Below are positions 42,150-51,545 of a DNA stretch of 64,000 nucleotides, piece by piece. Made by a program: the position numbers and the translations under genes. A model generated the notes under the pieces. That model saw only the letters and a program-made list of their open reading frames with translations, ran no database searches and had not been told where the DNA came from. The stretch's first letter is position 1, and each line of letters opens with the position of its first letter. The DNA comes from Prosthecobacter debontii (lineage in GTDB: Bacteria > Verrucomicrobiota > Verrucomicrobiia > Verrucomicrobiales > Verrucomicrobiaceae). The stretch is taken from the NCBI RefSeq assembly GCF_900167535.1, contig NZ_FUYE01000015.1, forward strand, positions 99,762 to 163,761, in the 5' to 3' direction.

Positions 42150-43003
42150 TGGAACTGTTTCGGGAACAACTGTTGCTCGCGGTGAGTGTGCCGGTCATTC
42201 TTGGAGCGATCTTACTGGAGATCGTGGTCACTCACTTTCATGGCATTCGTGCTTACACATGGAGTGAGACGCTGACCAATTTTTACATGGCGGCGCTCAA
42301 TGGCAGTTTGGATCTGTTGCTACGGGCCGTGCTGGTTTTGCCAATCCTAGCATGGTGCTGGCATCATCGGGTCTTGGATTGGAGCTCTGAGGAGCAGGGG
42401 TGGTCTTACTGGCTGCTGCTGTTTTTACTCCAAGACTTCGCCTACTACGTCCTGCACTATGTGGACCATCACTGCCGGTTATTCTGGGCGGTGCATGTCA
42501 CTCACCACTCTTCGGTGGAGTTTAACTTGACCACGGGTTTCCGTTCGTCCGTCTTCCAACCGGTGTATCGCACCCTTTATTTCATGCCGATTGCGTGGCT
42601 GGGGTTCGATCCTTTGGACATTCTCTTCATGTATGCGGCAACGCAGATTTACGGCAGCCTCATTCATACGGAGCGAATTCGCAGTCTGGGTTGGCTTGAG
42701 TATGTGTTGGTCACGCCGAGCCATCACCGCGTGCACCATGCCTCCAATGGATGCTACCTAGACAAGAACATGGGCATGTGCCTGATCATCTGGGATTATT
42801 TGTTTGGCACTTTTCAGAAGGAACTGCCTACAGAACCCGTGCGCTATGGGCTAACGAAAAGCATCGAAGACCGAGGTCCGGTGAATATCGTGCTGCACGA
42901 ATGGCGAGACATGGTTCAAGATGTGCGGCAGAGTCCGCTGCCGTGGTGGAAGCGTGTGGGCTATGTCCTACGCGGTCCTGGTTGGAAGCCTCACCGGGAT
43001 TGA
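42149..43003 (+). CDS. Sterol desaturase / fatty-acid hydroxylase-family protein
   Basis: 284 residues, about four transmembrane helices. The eight-histidine diiron motif is present: HYVDHH, HVTHHSSVEFN, and SHHRVHHASN. Family members hydroxylate or desaturate lipid chains using iron and oxygen at the membrane. The lipid substrate cannot be stated. It is translationally coupled to the DUF5069 gene and ends next to convergent Trm112. Confidence 0.88.
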   Translation: MELFREQLLLAVSVPVILGAILLEIVVTHFHGIRAYTWSETLTNFYMAALNGSLDLLLRAVLVLPILAWCWHHRVLDWSSEEQGWSYWLLLFLLQDFAYYVLHYVDHHCRLFWAVHVTHHSSVEFNLTTGFRSSVFQPVYRTLYFMPIAWLGFDPLDILFMYAATQIYGSLIHTERIRSLGWLEYVLVTPSHHRVHHASNGCYLDKNMGMCLIIWDYLFGTFQKELPTEPVRYGLTKSIEDRGPVNIVLHEWRDMVQDVRQSPLPWWKRVGYVLRGPGWKPHRD

Positions 43004-43014
43004 CTGCGAAAAGC

Positions 43015-43212
43015 TCAGCTCTCTTGAGGGAGCAGCACCGGAATGCCGTTATCGATCGGGTAGAAACGACTTCCGTCTTGATTCACCAAAGCCTGTTCAT
43101 CGGCGGCTCTGCCATGACGCTGCAGATCCTCGGCCTCAGCCCAGCGCAGGGGCTGATGCGTGTGGGGGCACCGAAAGGTGGGGAGAAAGTCGTTGATCCA
43201 GTGGAGGTCCAT
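43015..43212 (-). CDS. Trm112/YcaR-family small protein
   Basis: 65 residues: DLHWINDFLPTFRCPHTHQP at the start and FYPIDNGIPVLLPQES at the end, the conserved C-terminal motif of Trm112-like proteins. Only one Cys is evident. These act as small partners of methyltransferases or related enzymes. It precedes nothing clearly coupled; moeB ends 12 bases upstream on the same strand. Confidence 0.8.
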   Translation of the reverse strand: MDLHWINDFLPTFRCPHTHQPLRWAEAEDLQRHGRAADEQALVNQDGSRFYPIDNGIPVLLPQES

Positions 43213-43224
43213 GCAGCAGAGATT

Positions 43225-44358
43225 TTAAACAGCGGGAACCGAAGGATCGATGTCTTTTGACCAAGCCAGGATGCCACCAGCCACGTTCCAGATCTGGGTG
43301 AAGCCTTTTTCTTGAAGTGCTGCCACGGCTTTCGCGCTTCGGGCACCGGAACGACAATGGACGTACACAGGCTTATTCGTTGGGATTTCACCCGCTCTGT
43401 CAGCCACTTGTCCCAGGGGGATCAAGGTGGAGCCTGAGATATGGCCAAAGGCATATTCATCGGCTTCCCGCACATCCAGCAGGAAATGATCGTCGCCTTT
43501 TTGACGATGTTCATGAAGGTCTTGAACAGAAATGGTTGGAACGGTTGGAGGAGGTGTCATACCGCAGAAGCCTTGATAATCGATAGGTTCAGTGATGGTG
43601 GGATGGTCACCGCAGACTGGACAATCTGGGTCCTTGCGGAGATTGAAGGTGCGAAAGCGTAAGCTGAGGGTATCCACATGCAAGAGACGGCCTAACAATG
43701 GTTGTCCAATGCCGGTGATTAGCTTGATGGCTTCCAGCGCTTGCATGGTGCCTACGAGGCCAGGGAGAACTCCCAGCACCCCCCCTTCAGCACAACTGGG
43801 CACGAGACCTGGCTTGGGCGGGGTGGGGGACATGCAGCGGTAGCACGGGGCTCCGAGATGAGGTGCGAAGACGGCGACTTGTCCTTCAAAGCGGAGGATA
43901 CTGCCGTAAACGTTAGGTTTCTTCAGCCACACCGCTGTGTCATTGGAGAGATAGCGGGTAGGAAAATTGTCCGTGCCATCAATGATGATGTCGTAGTCTG
44001 CCGCGATCTCGCGGGCATTGGCGGCGGTAAAGAGCTCCCGATGGAGACGCACCTCGATGTGCGGATTCACGTCCAGCAGGCGATCCCGAGCGGCCTCCAG
44101 CTTGGGGCGGCCGATATCGCTTTCACCAAAAAGCACCTGACGCTGAAGATTGGAGACTTCGACGACATCGGGGTCCACAAGGCCCAAACACCCAACACCA
44201 GCGGCGGCTAGATAGAGGCTGATCGGCGAACCGAGCCCGCCTGCGCCGATGCAGAGCACACGGGCGGCTTTGAGCTTTTGCTGAGCCTCCAGACCGAACT
44301 CAGGCATGGTGAGATGCCTGGCATAACGCTTCAGTTCGGCCTGGTTGAGAGGGATCAT
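43225..44358 (-). CDS. moeB: Molybdopterin-synthase adenylyltransferase MoeB with rhodanese domain
   Basis: 377 residues. ThiF/MoeB domain first (GAGGLGSPISLYLAAAGVGC, VEVSNLQRQVLF, zinc pairs CYRC and CPVC). A C-terminal rhodanese domain has active-site Cys in VHCRSGARSAKAVA. It adenylates the C-terminus of MoaD-type carrier protein and hands on sulfur. The fusion is common outside enterics. It might also act in thiamine or other sulfur-carrier pathways. Confidence 0.88.
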   Translation of the reverse strand: MIPLNQAELKRYARHLTMPEFGLEAQQKLKAARVLCIGAGGLGSPISLYLAAAGVGCLGLVDPDVVEVSNLQRQVLFGESDIGRPKLEAARDRLLDVNPHIEVRLHRELFTAANAREIAADYDIIIDGTDNFPTRYLSNDTAVWLKKPNVYGSILRFEGQVAVFAPHLGAPCYRCMSPTPPKPGLVPSCAEGGVLGVLPGLVGTMQALEAIKLITGIGQPLLGRLLHVDTLSLRFRTFNLRKDPDCPVCGDHPTITEPIDYQGFCGMTPPPTVPTISVQDLHEHRQKGDDHFLLDVREADEYAFGHISGSTLIPLGQVADRAGEIPTNKPVYVHCRSGARSAKAVAALQEKGFTQIWNVAGGILAWSKDIDPSVPAV

Positions 44359-44375
44359 GTCTCGAACAACAAGGC

Positions 44376-46352
44376 TCAGAGCAGGGTGTCGTAAGTGCGC
44401 CCGCCCTTGCCTTCGAAGAAGTTGATGAAGGCTCTGTTCACGGTGGCAAAACCGCCTGGAGTCGGGTAATCACCGCTGAAATACCAATCACCGTAATCCG
44501 GGCCGAGGGCTTTGTGAAGGCCTTCAATGGACTGGAAGATGACGTGAATGTCGCCCTTCCATTGAGTGTTCTGAGGATAGACCAATTCGCTGACTTTGGC
44601 GGAGATTTCGGTATCGGTGAACGGCGCATAGATCGCTTTCACAGCATTGGTCATCTCTGCTTTCGGCTTCAGGAGTTCCTCTTTGCAGGCCTCATAAGTT
44701 TCTTTGACCACATGGCGCATGCCACGCTCATCAAGCAGGGCAATTGCTGCCTGGAAAGCAATGAACTTGCCCAGCTCCGACATATCAATGCCATAACAGT
44801 CAGGATAGCGAATCTGAGGAGCCGTGGAGCAAACGATGATGCGACGCGGATTGGTGCGAGCCAAGATGCGCAGCAAACTCTTTTTCAGGGTGGTTCCACG
44901 GACGATGGAATCGTCAATCACCACCAAGTTGTCGTTGGGACTGACAACGCCGTAAGTGATGTCATAGACACTGGAGACGAGCTGATCACGTCCGCTCTCC
45001 TGGGCGATGAAAGTGCGCATCTTGATGTCCTTGTGCGCGATTTTTTCCGACCGTGGCCAGTTACGCAGCACGAGGTCATCCAGCTTGGTTTCATCAAAGC
45101 TGCCACTCTGGAACATTTCGACGATGGCCTGTTTCACTTCCAGGCGGCGAGTGTAGCGAAGACCATCGAGGAACCCGTGATAAGCGGTCTCTGCGGTGTT
45201 AGGAATGAAGCTGGTGACCGTATGCTCCCAGTCATTACCAATGGCCTCGATCAGTTGAGGCACCATCTGCTCACCAAGCGCTTTGCGCTGGCGATAGATG
45301 ACGGAGTCATTGCTGCGAGAGAAATAGATTCGCTCAAAGGAGCAGGGATGCTGCTCTTGGGCTTGAGTGAATGGAGCGATGGTCATGTGACCTGAAGATT
45401 TGATCACACAGACGTGAGCGGCAGGAAGCTCATTGATTTGCTCTTCGTTGACTTCGAAGACTGTCATCAGGGCCACGCGCTCCGACGCGAAAGCAATGAC
45501 CTCGTCATCTTCATACATGTGGCAGGGGCGGATGCCCTGCGGGTCACGCATGATGAAGAAATCACCGTTGCCGATGGCACCGGCAATCGTGTAACCACCA
45601 TCCCAGAGATCGGCGGATTTGCGGATGATCTGAGTGACATCAAGCTGCTCACTGATGTGCTTCGTGATTTCCTCAAGAGGCACCAGCCCAGAGTCACGCA
45701 TTTTGTGATAAAGATCGGTGTGGGCTTCGTCGAGCTGGAAACCGATCTCTTCGAGCACCGTTTGGGTGTCCGTATCGAAGACTGGATGCTGGCCACGCCG
45801 CATCATGATCTGATTCAGCTCACCTGAGTTGGTGAGGTTGAAATTCCCCATGACCATGAGGCTACGGGTCGGCCAAGTGCTACGGCGAATGTAGGGGTGC
45901 AGGCTGCCTTTCCCAAAAGCACCGCTCGTGCCGTAGCGCAGATGCCCCATGTTGATTTCACCTGCCAATTCGAACTCGCGTTTGATAGCGTCAGGATCTT
46001 CTTCGAAGGGGGTGTAGTCGGCACCGGTTTCATCACGCATTTCTTTGCGCTCTGCATTCACGCGGCGCGCGATGCGGTTGAACTCCTTCATCTCATCGGC
46101 CAGCACCTCACCGATGGCCTCGGCAGATTTGGTGGAGCGAACACGGAACATGTAAGGAGCTCCAGGAGGCATATCCAGCTTACAGCAGCCGATGCCGATC
46201 CCGTCTTGGCCACGATTCCGCTGCTTGGCCATGAGGCCAAAGAGGCGTTCCAGTCCATACAGGGCGCTACCATACTTGTCCTGATAATAGGCCAGGGGTT
46301 TCTTCAGCCGGACTACGGCAATGCCGCACTCGTGTCGGATGGGGTCGCTCAT
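44376..46352 (-). CDS. purF: Amidophosphoribosyltransferase (PurF), long form
   Basis: First step of purine synthesis: PRPP plus glutamine to phosphoribosylamine. 658 residues from ATG 46352 (MSDPIRHECGIAVV), so Cys9 would become the N-terminal nucleophile after processing; a further 30 bases upstream are not conserved. The PRPP loop VVIDDSIVRGTT is intact. Usual PurF is about 500 residues; here there are insertions of about 40-50 residues between QRNRGQDGIGI and MGHLRYGTSG, plus a longer C-terminus. Similar long forms occur in Bacteroidetes, as far as I recall. Confidence 0.9.
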   Translation of the reverse strand: MSDPIRHECGIAVVRLKKPLAYYQDKYGSALYGLERLFGLMAKQRNRGQDGIGIGCCKLDMPPGAPYMFRVRSTKSAEAIGEVLADEMKEFNRIARRVNAERKEMRDETGADYTPFEEDPDAIKREFELAGEINMGHLRYGTSGAFGKGSLHPYIRRSTWPTRSLMVMGNFNLTNSGELNQIMMRRGQHPVFDTDTQTVLEEIGFQLDEAHTDLYHKMRDSGLVPLEEITKHISEQLDVTQIIRKSADLWDGGYTIAGAIGNGDFFIMRDPQGIRPCHMYEDDEVIAFASERVALMTVFEVNEEQINELPAAHVCVIKSSGHMTIAPFTQAQEQHPCSFERIYFSRSNDSVIYRQRKALGEQMVPQLIEAIGNDWEHTVTSFIPNTAETAYHGFLDGLRYTRRLEVKQAIVEMFQSGSFDETKLDDLVLRNWPRSEKIAHKDIKMRTFIAQESGRDQLVSSVYDITYGVVSPNDNLVVIDDSIVRGTTLKKSLLRILARTNPRRIIVCSTAPQIRYPDCYGIDMSELGKFIAFQAAIALLDERGMRHVVKETYEACKEELLKPKAEMTNAVKAIYAPFTDTEISAKVSELVYPQNTQWKGDIHVIFQSIEGLHKALGPDYGDWYFSGDYPTPGGFATVNRAFINFFEGKGGRTYDTLL

Positions 46353-46422
46353 GTGTTGGGAGCACCTATCCTTGCCAGACAATGCGTCGAGTGCAAGACG
46401 CGGCGATAGCTTTTTACGGGCA

Positions 46423-47340
46423 TTATTTCTTCTTCCATGTGAGAGCGCTCAAAATGCGGCGACCGGGTGAGCGGGATGTTGTGCCCGCCAGTTCGGCGGC
46501 TTCCAGTTCGGAATCGCTGAGAATATCCGGATCTCCAGAGTCAAAATCTTCGGCCCGGGGCAGGCCGAGAGGCAAGGCAGGTTCGGGCTCTTCTTCGTCG
46601 GAGGTGTCGGCCACCGGGAGTGGAGCGGGATTGATATCTGGCTTCGAGGCCGGGGCCGTGAGGCGAGGAGGCACCACCAAGCCGCCGGAGAAGATGAGCT
46701 TCATGGCATCTTCCACCGTGAGGGGTGCATCCGTGACTTGCTCCACTGGAACAACGATGAGCAGACCCGTCATGGGACTCAAGGCTCCAGGCACGAAGAC
46801 GGCAGCGAGAACCTTATTCTGTTGAGGGTCCAAATACTGGCCTGTGACAAAGCCGAGCATCTTCATCTCCCCTGAGGGATAGTCCACATAGACCACACGT
46901 TTGAAATTTTGACGGCCACCTAGACCTTTGAATCCATCAATGACCTGCTTGAGCGACTTATAGATGAAGGAGACGATGGGCACGCTCAGCAGGAGCTTAT
47001 CCATCGCCGTCACGACACGGACGCCCAAGACATTGGTCGCCATCACACCGAGGGCCAGAAAAACCATCAGCGGAATGAGGAAGCCAACGAAGGTTAGAAC
47101 ATGCTGGTAGGTAGGGGCTGATGGGTCCACCACCACGCGTCCGACCAATTCATTGATAAAGCGCGCAAAGAAGTCCACCAAGGGCACACTCCAGCCATGG
47201 AGCATGTGGTAGGCACTCTGCAGAATCCAGAACGTGATAAGCAGGGGGAGAGCCACTGCGACACCCGCCAAGAACTTGTTGCGTAGCCACACGAAAGGGC
47301 TACGCGGATTAGGCGGAGAACTGGGGGGAAGAGGAGACAT
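46423..47340 (-). CDS. DUF502 membrane protein
   Basis: 305 residues from ATG 47340. Pro-rich start, then two main helices (KFLAGVAVALPLLITFWILQ and LTFVGFLIPLMVFLALGVMA) and a conserved soluble C-terminal region (PIVSFIYKSLKQVIDGFKG, VYVDYPSGEMKMLGFVTGQ, VFVPGALSPMTGLLIVVPVE), the DUF502 pattern. A disordered acidic tail ends in basic residues. Function unknown. Confidence 0.85.
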   Translation of the reverse strand: MSPLPPSSPPNPRSPFVWLRNKFLAGVAVALPLLITFWILQSAYHMLHGWSVPLVDFFARFINELVGRVVVDPSAPTYQHVLTFVGFLIPLMVFLALGVMATNVLGVRVVTAMDKLLLSVPIVSFIYKSLKQVIDGFKGLGGRQNFKRVVYVDYPSGEMKMLGFVTGQYLDPQQNKVLAAVFVPGALSPMTGLLIVVPVEQVTDAPLTVEDAMKLIFSGGLVVPPRLTAPASKPDINPAPLPVADTSDEEEPEPALPLGLPRAEDFDSGDPDILSDSELEAAELAGTTSRSPGRRILSALTWKKK

Positions 47341-47438
47341 CAGGGGGTGTAGGCCCACATGCAGACGTTAAGGTAACGCCTACGATCATAGATAACCTAA
47401 CACCTTTACGTGTTCAACGAAGGGAAAGTTCGTGTCAA

Positions 47439-48542
47439 TTATGCGCCAACGAGCATTCGGGCTGGGTTTTCGATGCAATCTTTGACGCGAATGAGGAAGG
47501 TGACAGCTTCTTTGCCATCCACCACACGGTGGTCATAGCTCAAGGCCAGATACATCATCGGACGGATCACGACTTGGCCATCCACCGCGATGGGACGCTG
47601 CTGGATGCTGTGCATGCCCAGAATACCGCTCTGAGGAGGATTGATAATCGGCGTGCTCAGCAGGGAGCCATAGACGCCACCATTGGAGATGGTGAAGACC
47701 CCACCCGTCAGATCAGGGATGGAGATCTTGCCTTCCTTAGCTTTGGCCGCATAGGCCAGGATATCTTTCTCAACATCCGCAAAGGACTTCTGATCCACAT
47801 CGCGGAGAACAGGCACAATCAGACCTTTTTCAGTGCCAACGGCGACTCCCACATCATAGAAGTGGTTCTGAATGATTTCATCGCCTTCGACGCGGACATT
47901 GATGGCGGGGACCGCCTTGAGCGCTTCCACCACGGCTTTGACGAAGAAGGACATGAAGCCGAGCTTCACACCGTGAGCCTTCACAAAGCTGTCTTGCAGC
48001 TTGGAGCGAAGAGCCATGACATTGCTCATGTCGCACTCGTTAAACGTGGTCAGGATGGCGGCCGTCTGTTGGGCGCTGACAAGTTGATCCGCGATCTTCT
48101 TGCGCAGAGGGCTCATCTTCTTGCGCGTGACCCGGCCTTCCACCTTGGCTGGCGTTGGGGCAGGGGCAGGAGTTGGCTTGGGAGCAGGGGCTGCTTCAGC
48201 TTTCGGTGCAGGTGCCGCTGCGGGTTTGGTTTCAGGCGCAGGAGGAGGTGTTTCGGGCTTGCTTGCTGCAGGGGCTGGGGCCTGTTTGGCGGGTTCTGCC
48301 GCAGGTGCCACACCTTCCGCGATGCTGCCGACGATCGCTCCGACTTCCACATCTTCGCCAGCTTGCTTGCCGATGGTCAGGATACCGGCGTTTTCAGCGG
48401 TGACTTCCGCAGCGACTTTGTCCGTTTCCAGGGTCAGCAAGATGTCGCCTACTTTCACGGCATCTCCATTATTGAAGTGCCATTTGGCGATTTGACCTCC
48501 GGCGACGGATTCGCCGAGTGCGGGGATTTTGATGTCGGGCAT
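47439..48542 (-). CDS. sucB: 2-oxoglutarate dehydrogenase E2 (dihydrolipoyl succinyltransferase), without E3-binding domain
   Basis: 367 residues. Lipoyl domain first, with lysine in [10 protein letters not shown]. An Ala/Pro-rich linker of about 55 residues follows. It then goes straight into the catalytic domain ([20 protein letters not shown]), with the active-site [19 protein letters not shown]. The roughly 40-residue peripheral subunit-binding domain expected between linker and catalytic core is missing. Succinyl-CoA is formed in the TCA cycle. The gene lies 49 bases downstream of sucA. Confidence 0.92.
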   Translation of the reverse strand: MPDIKIPALGESVAGGQIAKWHFNNGDAVKVGDILLTLETDKVAAEVTAENAGILTIGKQAGEDVEVGAIVGSIAEGVAPAAEPAKQAPAPAASKPETPPPAPETKPAAAPAPKAEAAPAPKPTPAPAPTPAKVEGRVTRKKMSPLRKKIADQLVSAQQTAAILTTFNECDMSNVMALRSKLQDSFVKAHGVKLGFMSFFVKAVVEALKAVPAINVRVEGDEIIQNHFYDVGVAVGTEKGLIVPVLRDVDQKSFADVEKDILAYAAKAKEGKISIPDLTGGVFTISNGGVYGSLLSTPIINPPQSGILGMHSIQQRPIAVDGQVVIRPMMYLALSYDHRVVDGKEAVTFLIRVKDCIENPARMLVGA

Positions 48543-48590
48543 GGCTAAGAAAGGAAAGGGGGCTTTTTCGGGGGCAGGGGCGATGACAAA

Positions 48591-51362
48591 TTAAACGGAG
48601 AAGGCGTCTTCCACCAGTTTCTCCTGTTCCAGCACGTGGATGGCCTTGGAGCCTGCGGCTGGGCTGGAACTGCGTTCGCGTCCGGCGTAGCGGACACGGT
48701 GGCCGGAGATGTCGGAGAGACGGTTACGGATGTAGCCAAAGGCCCCCATGTTGCGCGGCTCTTCTTGGCACCAGACCCATTTCTTTTGAGCTCGGGGATA
48801 ACGTGCCACGATCTCTTTCAGCTTCTCTTCATGCAGAGGATAAAGCTGCTCGATGCGGATGATGGCGGCATTCTTGATCTTGTTCTGCTCGCGGAATTCC
48901 AGCAGATCATAATACACCTTACCACTGCAAAGAATGAGACGAGTCACGCGCTCAGCAGGTCCGAGCAGATGTTCATCGTCCAGAATCTCATTGAAGGAGG
49001 TGCCTTCAGCCATGTCACTGAGCTTCGACACGCACTTCGGATGGCGAAGCAGGCTCTTCGGCGTCATCACGATCAACGGCTTGCGGAAGCCACGCTTCAT
49101 CTGGCGACGAAGCGCATGGAAATACTGGGCTGGGGTGGTGAAGTTACAGACCTGCCAGTTACGTCCAGCAGAAAGCTGGAGGAAACGCTCCAAGCGGGCG
49201 CTGGAGTGCTCAGGGCCCTGGCCTTCATACCCGTGCGGAAGCAGGAGGGTGATCTGGCTGGGGCGCTGCCACTTGCTTTCAGCACTGGCGATAAACTGGT
49301 CGATGATGACTTGGGCTCCGTTGACGAAGTCACCGAATTGGGCTTCCCAGCAGATCAACACATTCGGGGCAAGGAGGGTATAACCGTAGTCAAAGCCCAG
49401 CACCGCAGCTTCGGAAAGAAGGCTGTTGTAAACGCAGAAGCGGCCCTGGTCTTCGGACAGCTTGGTCAGCGGGATGTGGCGTTCGCGGGTCTCCGTGTCG
49501 TAAAAAACACAATGGCGCTGGCTGAAGGTGCCGCGACGCACATCCTGGCCGGAGAGACGAACTCCTAGACCTTCGGTCAAGAGCGAGCCGAACGCCAAGG
49601 ACTCGGCATACGCCCAATCAAAACCTTCGCCGGACTCGATGGCCTTTTTACGGGCAGCCAAGAAACGGCGGGAGATGGTGGGATGCAGATGGAAACTTTC
49701 AGGGGCCTGCAGCAGTTTTTCACCGATTTCCTTGAGTTTGGCTTCTTCAACACCAGTCAGGGTCGGTTCGAAACTAAAAGGAGGCTGGGACTCGGCGGTG
49801 GAACCTTCGTAAGGGTTTTCGCCGATTTTCGATTCGCGCTCGGCGAGGGTTTTGACGCCGTCTTCGAGTTCGTCTTCAAGTTCCTTCTGGAGAGCGTTGG
49901 CACCCGATTCATCAAGCACACCTTTTTCCACCAAAAGATTGCGATAGATGGTGGCCGTGGAGGGGTGGGAGGCGATAGCACGCGCCATGTTGGGCTGCGT
50001 GAATGCGGGTTCATCGGTCTCATTATGGCCGTAGCGGCGATAGCAGACGATATCAATGACGACATCACGGCCGAACATTTGACGGAACTCAATGGCCAGC
50101 TTGGCTGCGTGGGCCACTTCCAGCGGGCAGTCGCCATTCACGTGAATGATGGGGGCATCCACCATCTTGGCCACGTCGGTGCAGTAAGTCGTGGAACGAG
50201 CATCGGCTGGCAGGGTGGTGAAACCGATTTGGTTGTTCACCACGATATGGATGGTGCCACCGGTACGGTAGCCAGGGAGCTGAGAAAGGTTCAGGACCTC
50301 GGTTACGATCCCTTGGCCGGCGAAAGCGGCATCACCGTGAATGAGCACGGGGATGACACTTTTACGGTCCACCGTATCTCCGAGCATCCGCTGACGAGCA
50401 CGGGTCATGCCTTCGACAACTGGATCGACGGCTTCCAGGTGGCTGGGGTTAGGGGCTAACATGACGGCGATTTCTTTGCCGTCGCGTGTTTTACGAACCG
50501 TCTCGAAGCCGAGGTGATACTTCACGTCGCCGTCCCCAGCCACCATGTTCGGCACGTAGTTCTCGCTGAACTCGTAAAAGAGGTTTTCCAGGGGTTTACG
50601 GAGGAAATTGGCCAGCACGCTCAAGCGACCACGGTGGGCCATGCCCATGACGATTTCGGAGGCACCGAGGCGTGGCAGGCTTTCCAAGATCGTTTCCAGG
50701 GCGACGAGTAGGGACTCTCCGCCTTCCACTGAAAAGCGTTTTTGACCGACGTAGCGACGGTGAAGGAAGCGCTCGAAGGTTTCGGCTTCCAGCAGCCAGC
50801 GGAGGGCATCCACCTGCTGTTCTGCGGGGAGTTCGGGCTCGAAGGGACGCTTTTCTACACGATCCAACAGCCAGTTTTGCACTTCGGGGGTGTGGATGTG
50901 CATGAACTCATAGCCCGTCTGGCCACAGTAGATTTTGCGCAGTTCGCTGAGCATCTCCCGCAGTTTCATGGGCTGGCCACCGCGGAACATGTGAGTTTTC
51001 ACTTCCTCATCCAGCTCATCTTCCGTGAAACCCAGGCCCTCAAGAGTGAGGGTAGGAGGGTTCGGGGCAGCGGCTGAGAGGGGGTCAAGATGGGAAGCTG
51101 TATGTCCCAGGGAACGGAAGACCAGCAGCGCGTTGGTGACACGCATGCGGAAACTGAGCGTCTTTTCAGACAGAGTCCCGCCTGCACCACCCGTTGCCGT
51201 ATCGGTTTTGGCCTGACGCTTGGTCAACTCGACGAGTCCCAGCTCGAATCCTTCAAAGAATGCAGCCCAAGAGGCATCTACGGAGCTTGGGTCTTTTTTC
51301 CAGGCAGTGTATTGAGTGTCGAGGAGATCAGAATTTGCCCGAAAGGGCACGGTGGCAGTCAT
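48591..51362 (-). CDS. sucA: 2-oxoglutarate dehydrogenase E1
   Basis: 923-residue thiamine-diphosphate enzyme that decarboxylates 2-oxoglutarate and passes succinyl to E2. The N-terminus (ATVPFRANSDLLDTQYTAWK), SLPRLGASEIVMGMAHRGRL, HLGFETVRKTRDGKEIAVM, HGDAAFAGQG and the C-terminal LLLPHGYEGQGPEHSSARLE and WCQEEPRNMGAFGYI segments are the family hallmarks. Operon with sucB; no lpd (E3) gene follows. Confidence 0.96.
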   Translation of the reverse strand: MTATVPFRANSDLLDTQYTAWKKDPSSVDASWAAFFEGFELGLVELTKRQAKTDTATGGAGGTLSEKTLSFRMRVTNALLVFRSLGHTASHLDPLSAAAPNPPTLTLEGLGFTEDELDEEVKTHMFRGGQPMKLREMLSELRKIYCGQTGYEFMHIHTPEVQNWLLDRVEKRPFEPELPAEQQVDALRWLLEAETFERFLHRRYVGQKRFSVEGGESLLVALETILESLPRLGASEIVMGMAHRGRLSVLANFLRKPLENLFYEFSENYVPNMVAGDGDVKYHLGFETVRKTRDGKEIAVMLAPNPSHLEAVDPVVEGMTRARQRMLGDTVDRKSVIPVLIHGDAAFAGQGIVTEVLNLSQLPGYRTGGTIHIVVNNQIGFTTLPADARSTTYCTDVAKMVDAPIIHVNGDCPLEVAHAAKLAIEFRQMFGRDVVIDIVCYRRYGHNETDEPAFTQPNMARAIASHPSTATIYRNLLVEKGVLDESGANALQKELEDELEDGVKTLAERESKIGENPYEGSTAESQPPFSFEPTLTGVEEAKLKEIGEKLLQAPESFHLHPTISRRFLAARKKAIESGEGFDWAYAESLAFGSLLTEGLGVRLSGQDVRRGTFSQRHCVFYDTETRERHIPLTKLSEDQGRFCVYNSLLSEAAVLGFDYGYTLLAPNVLICWEAQFGDFVNGAQVIIDQFIASAESKWQRPSQITLLLPHGYEGQGPEHSSARLERFLQLSAGRNWQVCNFTTPAQYFHALRRQMKRGFRKPLIVMTPKSLLRHPKCVSKLSDMAEGTSFNEILDDEHLLGPAERVTRLILCSGKVYYDLLEFREQNKIKNAAIIRIEQLYPLHEEKLKEIVARYPRAQKKWVWCQEEPRNMGAFGYIRNRLSDISGHRVRYAGRERSSSPAAGSKAIHVLEQEKLVEDAFSV

Positions 51363-51545
51363 GGCTATGGGGATCAGTCAGAATGTGCCCATTTGCTACG
51401 CTTGCAACTTTGTAAAGGACGTAATTGTGGGTTTCTGCCCTCAATCGCGCAATCCAGTCACTCGAGAGCGCAAAAACGTGACGAATGGAAGGACGCGGTG
51501 GCGCTTGATGTGGAGCCGCATTCCATCTATGGGGCAGCACACTTT

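Noticed and set aside
47529..48548. 339-residue plus-strand frame over sucB
   Set aside because: Antisense to sucB; the low-complexity Gly/Arg/Cys run mirrors the Ala/Pro linker.
51090..51545. Extension of cinA 152 codons upstream
   Set aside because: Runs antisense through sucA; cinA family begins at MRLELVNTGTE.
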